Assembly (NCBI RefSeq): GCF_018294505.1
Contig: NC_057794.1
Coordinates: 194,851,201-194,915,200 of the forward strand
DNA from: Triticum aestivum
Lineage: Eukaryota > Streptophyta > Magnoliopsida > Poales > Poaceae
Direction of reading: 5' to 3'
DNA: 64,000 nt
Part shown: positions 11,093 through 21,812 of the stretch, piece after piece
Numbering within the stretch: the stretch's first letter is position 1
Layout: every line of letters begins with the position of its first letter
Made by a program: the position numbers and the translations under genes
Notes under the pieces: generated by a model
Database searches by the model: none
Told to the model about the DNA's origin: nothing
Seen by the model: the letters and a program-made list of their open reading frames with translations, nothing else

Positions 11093-12009
11093 TGATAGAG
11101 GCTAAGGTGTCCCGATGTTTCGATGAGATGGTGGCTATCATTTTCTGTGGGAGTCGACCTTGACGATCCGACTACGAACGTGCGAGACGTCGCGCCTTAG
11201 CAATCGCTAAACCAACTTCCGAGGGTTATTGACCACGCCGGAGCATGATCAACCTGACCACGAGGTCTGTTTCCTGCGAGCAAATGAAGAACAAGCAAGA
11301 AACTGAGATTGCAATCGGGATATTGCGAATATAAGATGAAAGCTTTATTGATCAAGGTGGGGTTCTGTGACGTCTTGGTCTGGTCGTTGGACACAAACGA
11401 AGTACGCGAAGTTGCAGCTATGGCGAACTTTTAATCTAAACAAAACCCAAAGTCTAAACGACGCCCTAAGGGCTGTATATATGGAGGAAGAGGGGGGAAT
11501 TTCGTGGCCCTTGAGGGTGGGGTCCAAAACCAACCCTAACTCTTGTTTCCCCACACATACGGACTCTAAAAATAGCCTATACTTAAGTATTTCGAAATTA
11601 CATGGGCCTGGCCCATTAATAAGGTGACGCAGCACCTAGAATAGCCTATGGACGAATATTATGAAGTGGCATCTTGTATATTTCGTCCAAGGCTTCATGC
11701 ACTCCTTATGGCGGCTTCAAAGTCCTGAAATCATCACTTGTAACTCCGTTCTTGATCCCCTTGCGCATGCCATCAACTCCATGCGTGTTCTTGCTCCAAT
11801 GTTCATCCTTCTCCAAGCTAGGCCCTTCATTTGTAAGCAAAACAAATGTATCCAATTTAGGCAGCATCATAATCTCATGAACATTAGAATCATTACCAAG
11901 AAACGAAAGTACCTGGTAATTTAATTGGCGTGCGCGAGCTCTAGTAATTGGTCCAGTATATGTAACAGTAGGGGCTGTGGGTGTAACAATGGTATTGATG
12001 TCCTCATCA
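11093..12009 (-). repeat. 3' LTR of CRM-like element
   Basis: 917 bp, the partner of 18043-18960. The first 304 bp (12009 down to 11706 on the minus strand) encode the last 101 residues of the polyprotein plus the stop. The 5' LTR copy keeps that sequence almost unchanged. Confidence 0.9.
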
Positions 12010-15000
12010 TCCTCCCCTTCTTGAAATGAAGTCGTCCTCGACGGAAGCGCATCTTCCTCACCCAAATAAGGCTTCAAATCTGCAATGTTAAAAGTGGGAC
12101 TAACCCCAAAATCTACAGGTAGCTCAAGTTTATATGCATTATCATTTATTTTCTCTAACACCTTAAAAGGACCATCAGCACGTGGCATTAGCTTTGATTT
12201 GCGCAGATTAGGAAATCTATCTTTACGCAAATGTAACCAAACAAGATCTCCAGGCGCAAACACAACATGTTTTCTACCCTTATCTCCAGCAAGTTTATAT
12301 TTAGCATTCATACGCTCAATGTTTTCCTTAGTTAACTCATGCATTTTTAAAATCAATTCAGAACGTTCTTTAGCATCAAAATTAACCTTCTCTGAAGATG
12401 GAAGAGGCAACAAATCAATAGGTGCACGAGGTAGGAAACCATACACAATTTCAAAAGGGCACATCTTAGTAGTAGAATGCAATGAACGATTATAAGCAAA
12501 TTCAATATGAGGCAAGCATTCTTCCCACATTTTCTTGTTATTCTTCAAAACAGCCCTAAGCATAGTAGACAATGTTCTATTGACTACTTCAGTTTGTCCA
12601 TCAGTTTGGGGGTGACAAGTAGTACTAAAAAGCAGCTTAGTCCCCAACTTAGCCCATAAACATCTCCAAAAGTGGCTAAGAAATTTAGTATCACGATCTG
12701 AAACAATAGTATTTGGCACACCATGTAAGCGAATAATTTCACGAAAGAACAAATCAGCAACATTAACAGCATCATCGCTTTTATGACATGGTATAAAGTG
12801 TGCCATTTTCGAGAACCTATCCACGACAACAAATATGCTATCCCTCCCCTTCTTTGTTCGAGGTAAACCTAAAACAAAGTCCATAGATATATCCTCCCAA
12901 GGAACACTAGGTACAGGCAAAGGCATATATAAACCATGAGGATTGAGTCGTGACTTAGCTCTTTGACATGTAGTGCAGCGAGCAACAAAACGCTCAACAT
13001 CCCGTCTCATCTTTGGCCAAAAGAAATGTGTAGCAAGTATATCCTCCGTCTTCTTGACGCCAAAGTGTCCCATTAATCCTCCTCCATGCGCCTCCTGCAA
13101 CAACAAAAGACGAACGGAGCTAGCTGGAATGCATAGCTTGTTAGCACGAAACACAAATCCATCGTTAAGAACGAACTTGTTCCAAGTTCTCCCTTCCTTA
13201 CAATTCTGCAATACATCTTTAAATTCAGCATCATGAACATATTGATCTTTGATGGTCTCCAAACCAAATATTTTAAAGTCAAGTTGTGAAAGCATAGTAT
13301 AACGACGAGACAAGGCATCAGCAATAACATTTTCTTTACCCTTCTTGTGTTTAATGACATAAGGGAAAGTCTCAATGAATTCAACCCATTTAGCATGTCT
13401 ACGGTTCAGTTTTGCTTGACTTTTAATGTGTTTCAAAGATTCATGATCAGAATGTATAACAAATTCCTTGGGCCATAAATAATGTTGCCATGTTTCTAAG
13501 GTCCGAACAAGAGCATATAATTCTTTATCATAAGTAGAATAGTTCAGACTAGGCCCACTCAATTTTTCAGAAAAGTATGCAACAGGTTTTCCATCTTGTA
13601 ATAACACACCTCCTAATCCAATTCCACTAGCATCACATTCAAGCTCAAAAGTCTTATTGAAATTAGGAAGTTGGAGTAAAGGAGCATGTGTCAACTTATC
13701 TTTCAATACCGTGAAGGCTTCTTCCTGTGCGGTACCCCAAACAAAAGGCACATCCTTCTTTGTAAGCTCGTTGAGAGGTGCAGCAATGGTGCTGAAATCT
13801 CTCACAAAACGCCTATAGAAACCAGCGAGGCCAAGGAAACTCCTCACTTGTGTGACCGTTTTGGGCTGCGGCCAACTCTCAATAGCTTCAATCTTGGCTT
13901 TATCAACTTCAATTCCCTGTGGAGTAACAACATAGCCAAGAAAAGATACTCGGTCGGTGCAAAAGGTGCACTTTCCAAGGTTTCCAAACAAACGTGCATC
14001 ACGTAGAGCAATAAAAACAGCACGTAAATGTTCCAAATGTTCCTCCAAAGATTTGCTATAAATCAATATGTCATCAAAGTAAACTACCACAAATCGTCCA
14101 ATGAAAGCACGTAAAACTTCGTTCATTAACCTCATGAAAGTACTAGGTGCATTAGTTAACCCAAAAGGCATGACTAACCACTCATATAATCCAAACTTAG
14201 TTTTAAATGCTGTTTTCCATTCATCACCCAATTTCATACGAATTTGATGGTATCCACTACGCAAATCAACTTTGGAGAATATTGTAGAGCCACTCAATTC
14301 ATCAAGCATATCATCTAGCCTAGGAATAGGATGACGATAACGAATAGTAATATTATTAATGCCTCTACAATCAACGCACATACGCGACGTACCATCCTTT
14401 TTCGGCACTAAAATGATAGGAACAGCACAAGGACTAAGGGATTCGCGTATATAACCTTTGTCGAGCAGTTCTTGTACTTGACGCATAATCTCCTTCGTCT
14501 CCTCTGGATTGGTACGGTATGGTGCACGGTTGGGTAGCGAAGCACCGGGAATTAAGTCAATTTGATGCTCAATCCCTCGAATAGGTGGTAATCCCGGTGG
14601 CACGTCTTGTGGAAAGACGTCAGCGAACTCCTGCAAAATGTTAGTGACAGCAGGGGGCAAAGAGGAAGGCACGTCCTCGAATGAAAATAATGCCTCTTTG
14701 CACACAAAAGCATAGCAAACAGATTTGCTAAAATCTAGCTCATCAATATCAGATTTGGTGGCAAGTAAACATGCACTTTTCAATTTAATTTCAGAAACAA
14801 CAGTAGATGGTTTATTATTAGGCTTCATTTGGTGCTCAAATTCTTTTGCCACAATCTGATTTTCACTCTTATTTGTCTCCTGTTTTGCTTTATTAGCTCT
14901 ATTAATATCATCTTTCAAAATGGAATCAGGAGTCATAGGAAGCAAAGTAATATTTTTATCGTTATGAACAAGAGTATACTGATTGTTTCTACCATGGTGT

Positions 15001-16820
15001 ACAGAATTTTTATCAAATTGCCATGGTCTACCAAGTAATAAGGAACATGCTTGCATAGGTACCACATCACAATCAACATAATCAGCATATGTAGAGATAC
15101 TAAAATGCACACGAACAGTACGTGTTACCTTAACCTTGCCGCTGTTGTTGAACCATTGGATGTAGTAAGGATGTGGATGTGGTCTTGTGGTGAGAGATAG
15201 CTTCTCCACCATCTCCATGCTAGCCAAGTTATTGCAGCTCCCTCCATCTATGATCACGCGAACAGAACGTTCCTTCACAACTCCCTTTGTATGGAACAAA
15301 TTATGCCTCTGATTTTGCTCAGCTTGTGTAACCTGCACACTCAAAACACGTTGAGCAACTAAACATTCATACCTGTCAGCATCTTCAGGAGCCATGTATT
15401 GCGTCTCATGATCAGAATCGTCTCCACCGTGTTCTTCACGTGTAATAAGAGCCAAAGTCTCCTCATCATAGTCACTAGCGGACTCATACCCACCATCCTC
15501 AGTAACAATCATCACACGCTTAGATGGGCATTCTCTCGCATAATGACCTCCACCCTTGCAACGTCGACAAATAATATCATGTGTTTGCCCTGTTGATGCC
15601 ATGGATGAAGAAGAGCTCTTTGCAGGCCCAGAAGGTGTGCTCTTGGCAGATAGTGGTGATTGTGCCTGCTTTATTGTATCACGGTTGGAGGTGGCAGCCG
15701 ACGGAGGCGCCGGTGTAGCAGAACGTGTGGAAGTAGATGATGCACGTGGTGTCCATGATGAAGGTCGACCTGCAGAAAAGTTAGTCCGCGCCAATGCCTG
15801 TCGATCCTGCACTTCACGTTCAGCTTTACAAGCAAGATGGAATAAACGAGTGATATTAGTATACTCCTTATACTCTAGAATCGTCTGAATCTCTCTATTT
15901 AATCCACCCATAAAACGTGCAAGCATAGCTTCATTCTCCTCAACAATACCACATCTAATCATGCCAGTTTGTAATTCCTGATAATATTCTTCTACAGAAT
16001 TTTTTCCCTGTCTTAAGCGCTGCAATTTTTGAAGTAATTCACGTTGATAATATGGTGGAACCCAACGAGTACGCATAGCAGTTTTCAAAGCAGCCCAAGT
16101 AGCCGGAATAGGATATAATCTACAATGCTCAGACCACCAAACACATGCAAAACTAGTGAATGCACAAACAGCAGCAGGAACACGTCTCTCCTCGGGATAT
16201 TGTAAACATGTAAATCGTTGTTCAGTTTCTAACTCCCAAGTAAGATATATATCAGGAACATATCTACCCTCAAATGGTGGAATATTCAATTTTAGTTTAG
16301 GGAGATGGTCATGATCTCGTACCTGAGGGTGAGCCCTACCATTGCCATTATTTGCATGTGGACGACCTGGTGGTTGCTGTGCTGGTGGTGGCACGTAGTT
16401 CTGATTTTGATCAACCTCATCCTCATAATCTCCCACATAATCATCCTCCTCCACATCAGCAGTAGGAGCCACAGAAGTATCAACAGCAGCACCAGCAGTT
16501 TGGCCCGACTGAAGAGGGACACGGCTCGCTCGGCGGAGGGCTGTTTCCCGACGTGGAGGTAGTCGATGTTGTTGCTGTTGTTGCAGAGGTGCGGCAGGAG
16601 CAGCCGGTGGTGGTGGTGGAAAACGCGAAAGCAATTCAGCAAACTTGTTATCGAGCTTTGTTTCAAACGTCTTCTCCATGCCATCTATCTTCTCCATGGC
16701 CTCTTCAAATCTGTTTATCACATCTTGCACCTGTCCACTCATCATTTGCTGAAACGTATCATGAAGCTCCTTGTTCGTCAAGTTCTCCCAGTCAGTCTCG
16801 TCGGCTTGTGATCCTGGCAT
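11706..16820 (-). CDS. gag-pol: Intact gag-pol polyprotein of CRM-like Gypsy retrotransposon (1704 aa)
   Basis: One uninterrupted frame. I start it at [11 protein letters not shown]; an upstream in-frame Met adds only seven hydrophobic residues. Residues below count from MPG. Gag: acidic N-terminus with a predicted coiled coil, then a poly-Pro/poly-Gln linker (about 68-88), then capsid. CCHC knuckle [14 protein letters not shown] at 418-431. Protease with IDGGSCN at about 524-530 and LLLGRPW. Reverse transcriptase with YFDD at 914-917. RNase H with ECDASG and SDHESLKH (Asp 1063, 1125, 1168). Integrase with zinc residues H1245, H1252, C1282, C1285 and catalytic D1314, D1375, E1411 in the usual D-35-E spacing. 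There is no canonical chromodomain; the tail carries [14 protein letters not shown] (about 1623-1636) and is encoded by the 3' LTR. All catalytic residues are present, so the element looks competent. Confidence 0.92.
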   Translation of the reverse strand: MPGSQADETDWENLTNKELHDTFQQMMSGQVQDVINRFEEAMEKIDGMEKTFETKLDNKFAELLSRFPPPPPAAPAAPLQQQQQHRLPPRRETALRRASRVPLQSGQTAGAAVDTSVAPTADVEEDDYVGDYEDEVDQNQNYVPPPAQQPPGRPHANNGNGRAHPQVRDHDHLPKLKLNIPPFEGRYVPDIYLTWELETEQRFTCLQYPEERRVPAAVCAFTSFACVWWSEHCRLYPIPATWAALKTAMRTRWVPPYYQRELLQKLQRLRQGKNSVEEYYQELQTGMIRCGIVEENEAMLARFMGGLNREIQTILEYKEYTNITRLFHLACKAEREVQDRQALARTNFSAGRPSSWTPRASSTSTRSATPAPPSAATSNRDTIKQAQSPLSAKSTPSGPAKSSSSSMASTGQTHDIICRRCKGGGHYARECPSKRVMIVTEDGGYESASDYDEETLALITREEHGGDDSDHETQYMAPEDADRYECLVAQRVLSVQVTQAEQNQRHNLFHTKGVVKERSVRVIIDGGSCNNLASMEMVEKLSLTTRPHPHPYYIQWFNNSGKVKVTRTVRVHFSISTYADYVDCDVVPMQACSLLLGRPWQFDKNSVHHGRNNQYTLVHNDKNITLLPMTPDSILKDDINRANKAKQETNKSENQIVAKEFEHQMKPNNKPSTVVSEIKLKSACLLATKSDIDELDFSKSVCYAFVCKEALFSFEDVPSSLPPAVTNILQEFADVFPQDVPPGLPPIRGIEHQIDLIPGASLPNRAPYRTNPEETKEIMRQVQELLDKGYIRESLSPCAVPIILVPKKDGTSRMCVDCRGINNITIRYRHPIPRLDDMLDELSGSTIFSKVDLRSGYHQIRMKLGDEWKTAFKTKFGLYEWLVMPFGLTNAPSTFMRLMNEVLRAFIGRFVVVYFDDILIYSKSLEEHLEHLRAVFIALRDARLFGNLGKCTFCTDRVSFLGYVVTPQGIEVDKAKIEAIESWPQPKTVTQVRSFLGLAGFYRRFVRDFSTIAAPLNELTKKDVPFVWGTAQEEAFTVLKDKLTHAPLLQLPNFNKTFELECDASGIGLGGVLLQDGKPVAYFSEKLSGPSLNYSTYDKELYALVRTLETWQHYLWPKEFVIHSDHESLKHIKSQAKLNRRHAKWVEFIETFPYVIKHKKGKENVIADALSRRYTMLSQLDFKIFGLETIKDQYVHDAEFKDVLQNCKEGRTWNKFVLNDGFVFRANKLCIPASSVRLLLLQEAHGGGLMGHFGVKKTEDILATHFFWPKMRRDVERFVARCTTCQRAKSRLNPHGLYMPLPVPSVPWEDISMDFVLGLPRTKKGRDSIFVVVDRFSKMAHFIPCHKSDDAVNVADLFFREIIRLHGVPNTIVSDRDTKFLSHFWRCLWAKLGTKLLFSTTCHPQTDGQTEVVNRTLSTMLRAVLKNNKKMWEECLPHIEFAYNRSLHSTTKMCPFEIVYGFLPRAPIDLLPLPSSEKVNFDAKERSELILKMHELTKENIERMNAKYKLAGDKGRKHVVFAPGDLVWLHLRKDRFPNLRKSKLMPRADGPFKVLEKINDNAYKLELPVDFGVSPTFNIADLKPYLGEEDALPSRTTSFQEGEDDEDINTIVTPTAPTVTYTGPITRARARQLNYQVLSFLGNDSNVHEIMMLPKLDTFVLLTNEGPSLEKDEHWSKNTHGVDGMRKGIKNGVTSDDFRTLKPP
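12010..12023 (-). other. Polypurine tract, CRM-like element
   Basis: Minus strand AAGAAGGGGAGGA directly next to the LTR start TGATGAGG. It primes plus-strand DNA synthesis. It lies inside the coding frame, within a Glu/Gly-rich stretch of the polyprotein. Confidence 0.75.
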
Positions 16821-18030
16821 GGTTAGCAGCAATAGAAACACACAAGAATATGATCCTACAGACTACTAACAAGTGGTGGTGGTGGCGGGTGTCACAAATC
16901 CGTCAAGCAAATCTCAAATTCTTACCAGTTCTTACCCAGCAGCAGGCGGTGATCGGCAACCGTTGTAGTCAAAACTCTCAAAAGCTTGGATAGAGCGATT
17001 GCCAGGGAGAGTCAAACGCACGACGTAGATGTATGTGGAGCTGGGAAGGCTTATAGTATGGTAGCAAAAAGGGTCAGCAATAATCAATTCAGAGATGCAA
17101 AGTTGAATAAACGCTCAACGACGGTACTGTGCTGGTCCTAGGCTAGACCGTGCTAGAGACGCGAGCCTAGAACACTAACAAAATCACGGCGCTGCACGTA
17201 AATAAGGGAAAAGCACACTCTGGAACTCTTTTTTTTCGCTCTTTTTTTTGCGCTCCTCTTTTTTTTGCGAAAAATCACTATAATGGCGAGTGTCTCAAAA
17301 CTCTTCCCTCGTCAAACTGATAGGATGGGCACGAATTTTTTTTCACTTTTTTTCGGAAATCAGGGCAGCGACGACGAAAAAGTGCGACAAAAAATCACTA
17401 TGATGGCACGTGGCTCAAAAGACTCAGAAAAGCCTAAAAATAGGATAGGGAAAAAAATTTGCCCGTGAAAATTTTGGCCTAAAAACTGCCCGGGGGTCTC
17501 CAGACTCTTTTTTTTCGAGACCTACGCAGGCAAGGAAACACGAATCAGAATTTAGATTGATCTCAAGAACAAACCTAATATGAGAAGAACTCGGATTGGT
17601 GGTGGATATATGGTTGTGGTATATGGCAGCGGTGGTGGTATATGGTAGCGGTGGTGGTATATGGATACAGATTGGTGGTGGTATATGGATACGGATTGGT
17701 GGTGGTATATGGATATGGATTCAGAGCGGTGGCGGATAAGCAAAAGTGGTAGATGGGCGATGATGATGGTGCGGCGGCGGCGTGACAACTTATGACCAGA
17801 ACTCGAAACTCTAAAAGACTAGACTCTAAGACCAGCAACTTGACACGACGATGCAACCGCAAATTCAACAAAGCAAAAACCCTAAAAAGATTATGCAAAG
17901 GCTCAGATTGGTTCGGATATGATGAACTAACCCTAATTTTTTTTCTGGCTTTTTCGTGGACTGTAGGTATGAAGAACAGACTCGATCTAATCTACGAAAA
18001 ACTGTAAAATCTCACCGAGCAACCTGGAAA
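16821..18030 (-). other. Leader (untranslated) of CRM-like element
   Basis: About 1.2 kb between PBS and gag without a credible ORF. It includes runs of 8-9 T (plus strand) separated by short G/C words at about 17229-17270 and again near 17335-17355 and 17509-17516, and a GGT-rich minisatellite (17596-17738). Leaders of full-length Gypsy RNA usually carry dimerisation and packaging signals; none can be assigned here. Confidence 0.5.
17596..17738. repeat. GGTGGTGGTATATGG minisatellite in CRM-like leader
   Basis: Six or so imperfect copies of GGTGGTGGTATATGG with 4- to 9-bp tails such as TAGC, ATACGGATT or ATACAGATT, giving periods of about 19 and 24 bp. On the minus strand it reads as His/Tyr-rich ORFs, which are artefacts of the repeat. 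Confidence 0.7.
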
Positions 18031-18040
18031 TCTGATACCA
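18031..18040 (-). other. Primer-binding site, CRM-like element (tRNA-Met)
   Basis: Minus strand TGGTATCAGA two bases after the LTR end, identical to the start of the initiator tRNA-Met complement TGGTATCAGAGC. Confidence 0.8.
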
Positions 18041-18042
18041 CT

Positions 18043-18960
18043 TGATAGAGGCTAAGGTGTCCCGATGTTTCGATGAGATGGTGGCTATCGTTTTCTGTGG
18101 GAGTCGACCTTGACGATCCGACTACGAACGTGCGAGACGTCGCGCCTTAGCAATCGCTAAACCAACTTCCGAGGGTTATTGACCACGCCGGAGCACGATC
18201 AACCTGACCACGAGGGTCTGTTTCCTGCGAGCAAACGAAGAACAAGCAAGAAACTGAGATTGCAATCGGGATATTGCGAATATAAGATGAAAGCTTTATT
18301 GATCAAGGTGGGGTTCTGTGACGTCTTGGTCTGGTCGTTGGACACAAACGAAGTACGCGAAGTTGCAGCTATGGCGAACTTTTAATCTAAACAAAACCCA
18401 AAGTCTAAACGACGCCCTAAGGGCTGTATATATGGAGGAAGAGGGGGGAATTTCGTGGCCCTTGAGGGTGGGGTCCGAAACCAACCCTAACTCTTGTTTC
18501 CCCACACATACGGACTCTAAAAATAGCCTATACTTAAGTATTTCGAAATTACATGGGCCTGGCCCATTAATAAGGTGACGCAGCACCTAGAATAGCCTAT
18601 GGACGAATATTATGAAGTGGCATCTTGTATATTTCGTCCAAGGCTTCATGCACTCCTTATGGCGGCTTCAAAGTCCTGAAATCATCACTTGTAACTCCGT
18701 TCTTGATCCCCTTCCGCATGCCATCAACTCCACGCGTGTTCTTGCTCCAATGTTCATCCTTCTCCAAGCTAGGCCCTTCATTTGTAAGCAAAACAAATGT
18801 ATCCAATTTAGGCAGCATCATAATCTCATGAACATTAGAATCATTACCAAGAAACGAAAGTACCTGGTAATTTAATTGGCGTGCGCGAGCTCTAGTAATT
18901 GGTCCAGTATATGTAACAGTAGGGGCTGTGGGTGTAACAATGGTATTGATGTCCTCATCA
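18043..18960 (-). repeat. 5' LTR of CRM-like element
   Basis: 918 bp. Differences from the 3' LTR: six substitutions (five transitions, one G/C) and one extra G in the CGAGGGTCTG stretch. With the usual grass LTR rate of 1.3e-8 per site per year this is about 0.25 million years. Confidence 0.9.
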
Positions 18961-18965
18961 TTGTT

Positions 18966-21812
18966 CCAGGAACCGTTCCAATTTCTACAAGACCCTACAA
19001 GATGGCACCCTTAAAACTAGCCGAGCTTAAGAACCAACTCGATGTGTCCTTGAAAAAGGGTTTCATCCGTCCTAGTTCCTCTCCTTGGGCTTGCCCCGTC
19101 CTCTTTGTCAAGAAGAAGGATGGAACGGATCGAATGGTTGTATATTACCGACCTGTCAACTTGGTCACCATCAAGAACAAGTATCCGCTTCCCAGGATCA
19201 ATGATCTGTATGATCAGCTCGCTGGATCCTCAGTCTTTTCCAAGATGGATTTGAGGTTGGGCTACCATCAAATCAAAATCAGAAACGGGGACATTCCCAA
19301 AACGGCCTTTGTTACCCGTTATGGCCAATACGAGTACACCGTTATGTCCTTCGGTTTAACCAATGCCCCAGCCACCTTCTCCCGGTTAATGAACTCGGTC
19401 TTCGTGGAGTATTTGGATAAATTCATCGTAGTTTATCTCGATGACATACTCATCTACTCCAAGAATGAAGAGGAACATGCCGAACATCTAAGGTTGGTAT
19501 TGATGAAACTTCGAGAGCATCGCCTTTATGCCAAATTCTCCAGGTGTGAATTTTGGTTGCCAGAAGTGACCTATCTAGGCCATGTAATCTCTGGTAAGGG
19601 TATTGTTGTCAATCCCGAGTGAGTTCAAGCTATCCTTGATTGGACTCCACCTGAGACGGTCAAGCAAGTTTGGAGCTTCCTTGGCCTAGCGAGCTACTGC
19701 CGCTGCTTCGTCGAGAATTTCTCCAAGGTTGCTAAACCTCTAACTGAACTCCTCAAGAAAGATAAAAGGTTCGAGTGGACTCCATAGTGTGAGTTCATCT
19801 TTCAGGAACTGAAAAGACGCCTGACATCTGCTCACGTACTAGTACCACCAGATTTCTCCAAGGACTTTATTATCTATTGAGACGCCTCACGACAAGGACT
19901 AGGTTGCATACTCATGCAAGATCGTCAGGTAATTGCCTATGCTTCACGGCAATTACACCCACATGAGGAAAATTATCCCACACATGATCTAGAGCTTGCA
20001 GCTGTAGTCCATGCACTTAAAACTTGGCGACATTACCTCCTCGGCAATCGTTGCGAGATCTTCACCGATCACCAAAGTTTGAAATATATCTTCACCCAAC
20101 CAGATTTGAATCTCAGGCAAAGACGTTGGGTCGAGTTGATCTCGGATTACGACTTAGGAATAACTTACACCCGGGGCAAAGCCAATGTCATGGCTGATGC
20201 ACTAAGTCGTAAGTCCTATTGTAACAACTTGATGTTACAACAAAGTCAACCACTTCTCCATGAGGAATTTTGTAAGCTTAATCTTCACATTGTTCCTCGA
20301 GGTTTTCTATCCACCCTGGTGGCAAAACCTACCCTTATGGATCAAATCATAGCTTCCCAGAAGCATGATAAGGGCATATCCCGGATTAAGGAAAACATCG
20401 CTAGCGGAGTTGCTAAATGTTTTTCCATGGATGAGCGAGGTGTTGTCTTCTTCGATAACCGCTTGGTGATTCCCAAGAAACAACATCTACGCCAGTTGAT
20501 TCTTAAGGAAGCTCATGAATCCCCTCTCACCATTCATCCCGGTAGTACTAAAATCTATCAAGACCTACACCAGAGGTTTTGGTGGACCAGGATGAAGAGA
20601 GAAATTGCTCAATACATTGCTAGCTGCGACGTCTATCGTCGTGTTAAAGCAGAGCATCAATGGCCTGCTGGCACCCTTCAACCTTTGGCTATTCCTGAGT
20701 GGAAATGGGATAAAATCAGTATGGATTTCATCACTGGGTTTCCCAGGACCAAGAGAGGGAATAATGCCATCTTCGTCGGGATCGACCGCCTTTCCAAAGT
20801 AGCCCACTTTCTACCTGTTCGTGAGAGTATCACCGCTAGCCAGCTAGCCGACTTATACATCTCCCGAATAGTGTCTCTTCATGGTGTTCCATTGGAAATT
20901 AACTCAGACCGTGGGAGTCTCTGCACCTCTCGATTTTGGGAAAGTTTCCAAAATGCTATGGGAACTCGTCTCTCTTTTAGCACCGCCTTCCATCCTCAAT
21001 CAAGTGGTCAAGTAGAGCGAGTCAATCAAATTCTGGAAGATATGCTCTGAGCTTCTGTCATCTCGTTCGGAATGGGTTGGGAGAATTGCCTTCCATTCAC
21101 GGAGTTTGCTTATAACAATAGTTATCAAGCCAGCTTGGGCAAGTCTCCTTTCGAAGTTCTCTATGGACAAAAATGTCGAACGCCTCTTTACTGGTCTGAA
21201 ACCGGGGAAAGACAACTCTTTGGCCTGGATATGATTCAGGAAGCAGAAGAGCAGGTTAGCGTTATTCGTGAGAAATTGAAAACAGCCCAATCTCGTCAAA
21301 ATAGCCAATATGATCGTAAACATAAGCTCATGACTTTTGAAGTCGGCGAGAAGGCTTACCTTCGGGTTACTCCATTAAAGGGAACCCATCGTTTCGGTAT
21401 CAAAGGAAAATTGGCTCCTCGCTACATCGGACCCTTTCGCATTCTTGCCAAACGAGGAGAAGTTGCCTACCAATTGGAACTACCTTCACATCTTTCCAGA
21501 GTTCACGATGTCTTCCACGTTTCTCAACTCAGGCGTTGCTTCACGGATCCTATCCATGGAGTGGACCAGGAAACGCTTGATCTACAAGATAACCGGGAAT
21601 ATCCTGTTCGTATCCTTGATCAAGCCAAGCGTACCACTCGACGTCATAATATCAAGTTTCACAAGGTTCAATGGTCACACCATTCCAAGAAAGAAGCCAC
21701 TTGGGAAAGGGAGGATCGTCTTCGACTCGAGTACCCCACCTTCTTTCCGGAGGATCCTAAATCTCGGGACGAGATTCTTTTGAGTGGGGGTGAGTTGTCA
21801 CACCCTAGCTAG
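18966..21812 (+). pseudogene. gag-pol: Tekay pol (RT, RNase H, integrase, chromodomain-like tail), disabled by in-frame stops
   Basis: One frame with TGA 19620-19622, TAG 19785-19787, TGA 19878-19880 and TGA 21048-21050; no frameshift seen. Reverse transcriptase runs from [16 protein letters not shown] with the active site YLDD in [14 protein letters not shown]. The usual CVDYR motif reads VVYYR, so its Asp is lost. RNase H has TDHQSLKY and MADALSRK. In the integrase zinc finger, the second Cys of the CxxC pair is Tyr (SCDVYRRVK). Catalytic motifs [15 protein letters not shown] and QVERVNQ are visible. The C-terminal 60 residues (PVRILDQ...EATWERED) look like a chromodomain. The stop lies 17 bp inside the 3' LTR. 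The product would copy and integrate the element; this copy cannot. Confidence 0.88.
21782..21795 (+). other. Polypurine tract, Tekay element
   Basis: GAGTGGGGGTGAGT directly before the 3' LTR start TGTCACACC. Confidence 0.75.

Larger units (their letters stand above)
11093..18960 (-). mobile_element. Young full-length CRM-like Gypsy chromovirus inserted in Tekay pol
   Basis: 7868 bp with perfect TSD TTGTT (11088-11092 and 18961-18965). LTRs of 917 and 918 bp differ by 6 substitutions and one 1-bp indel. On the minus strand the LTR starts TGATGAGGACATC, like centromeric-type CRM retrotransposons, and the polyprotein reads on into the 3' LTR, another trait of that clade. Order on the minus strand: 5' LTR, tRNA-Met PBS, about 1.2-kb leader, one gag-pol ORF, polypurine tract, 3' LTR. 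It appears complete and potentially autonomous. CRM assignment is from family knowledge; a related chromovirus clade cannot be excluded. Confidence 0.8.

Noticed and set aside
17552..17898. His/Tyr-rich minus-strand ORFs
   Set aside because: They are direct translations of the GGTGGTGGTATATGG minisatellite.
11093..18960. Centromeric position of the window, suggested by the CRM-like element
   Set aside because: One insertion inside a Tekay element, with no satellite or cluster of CRM copies, cannot place the window in a centromere.
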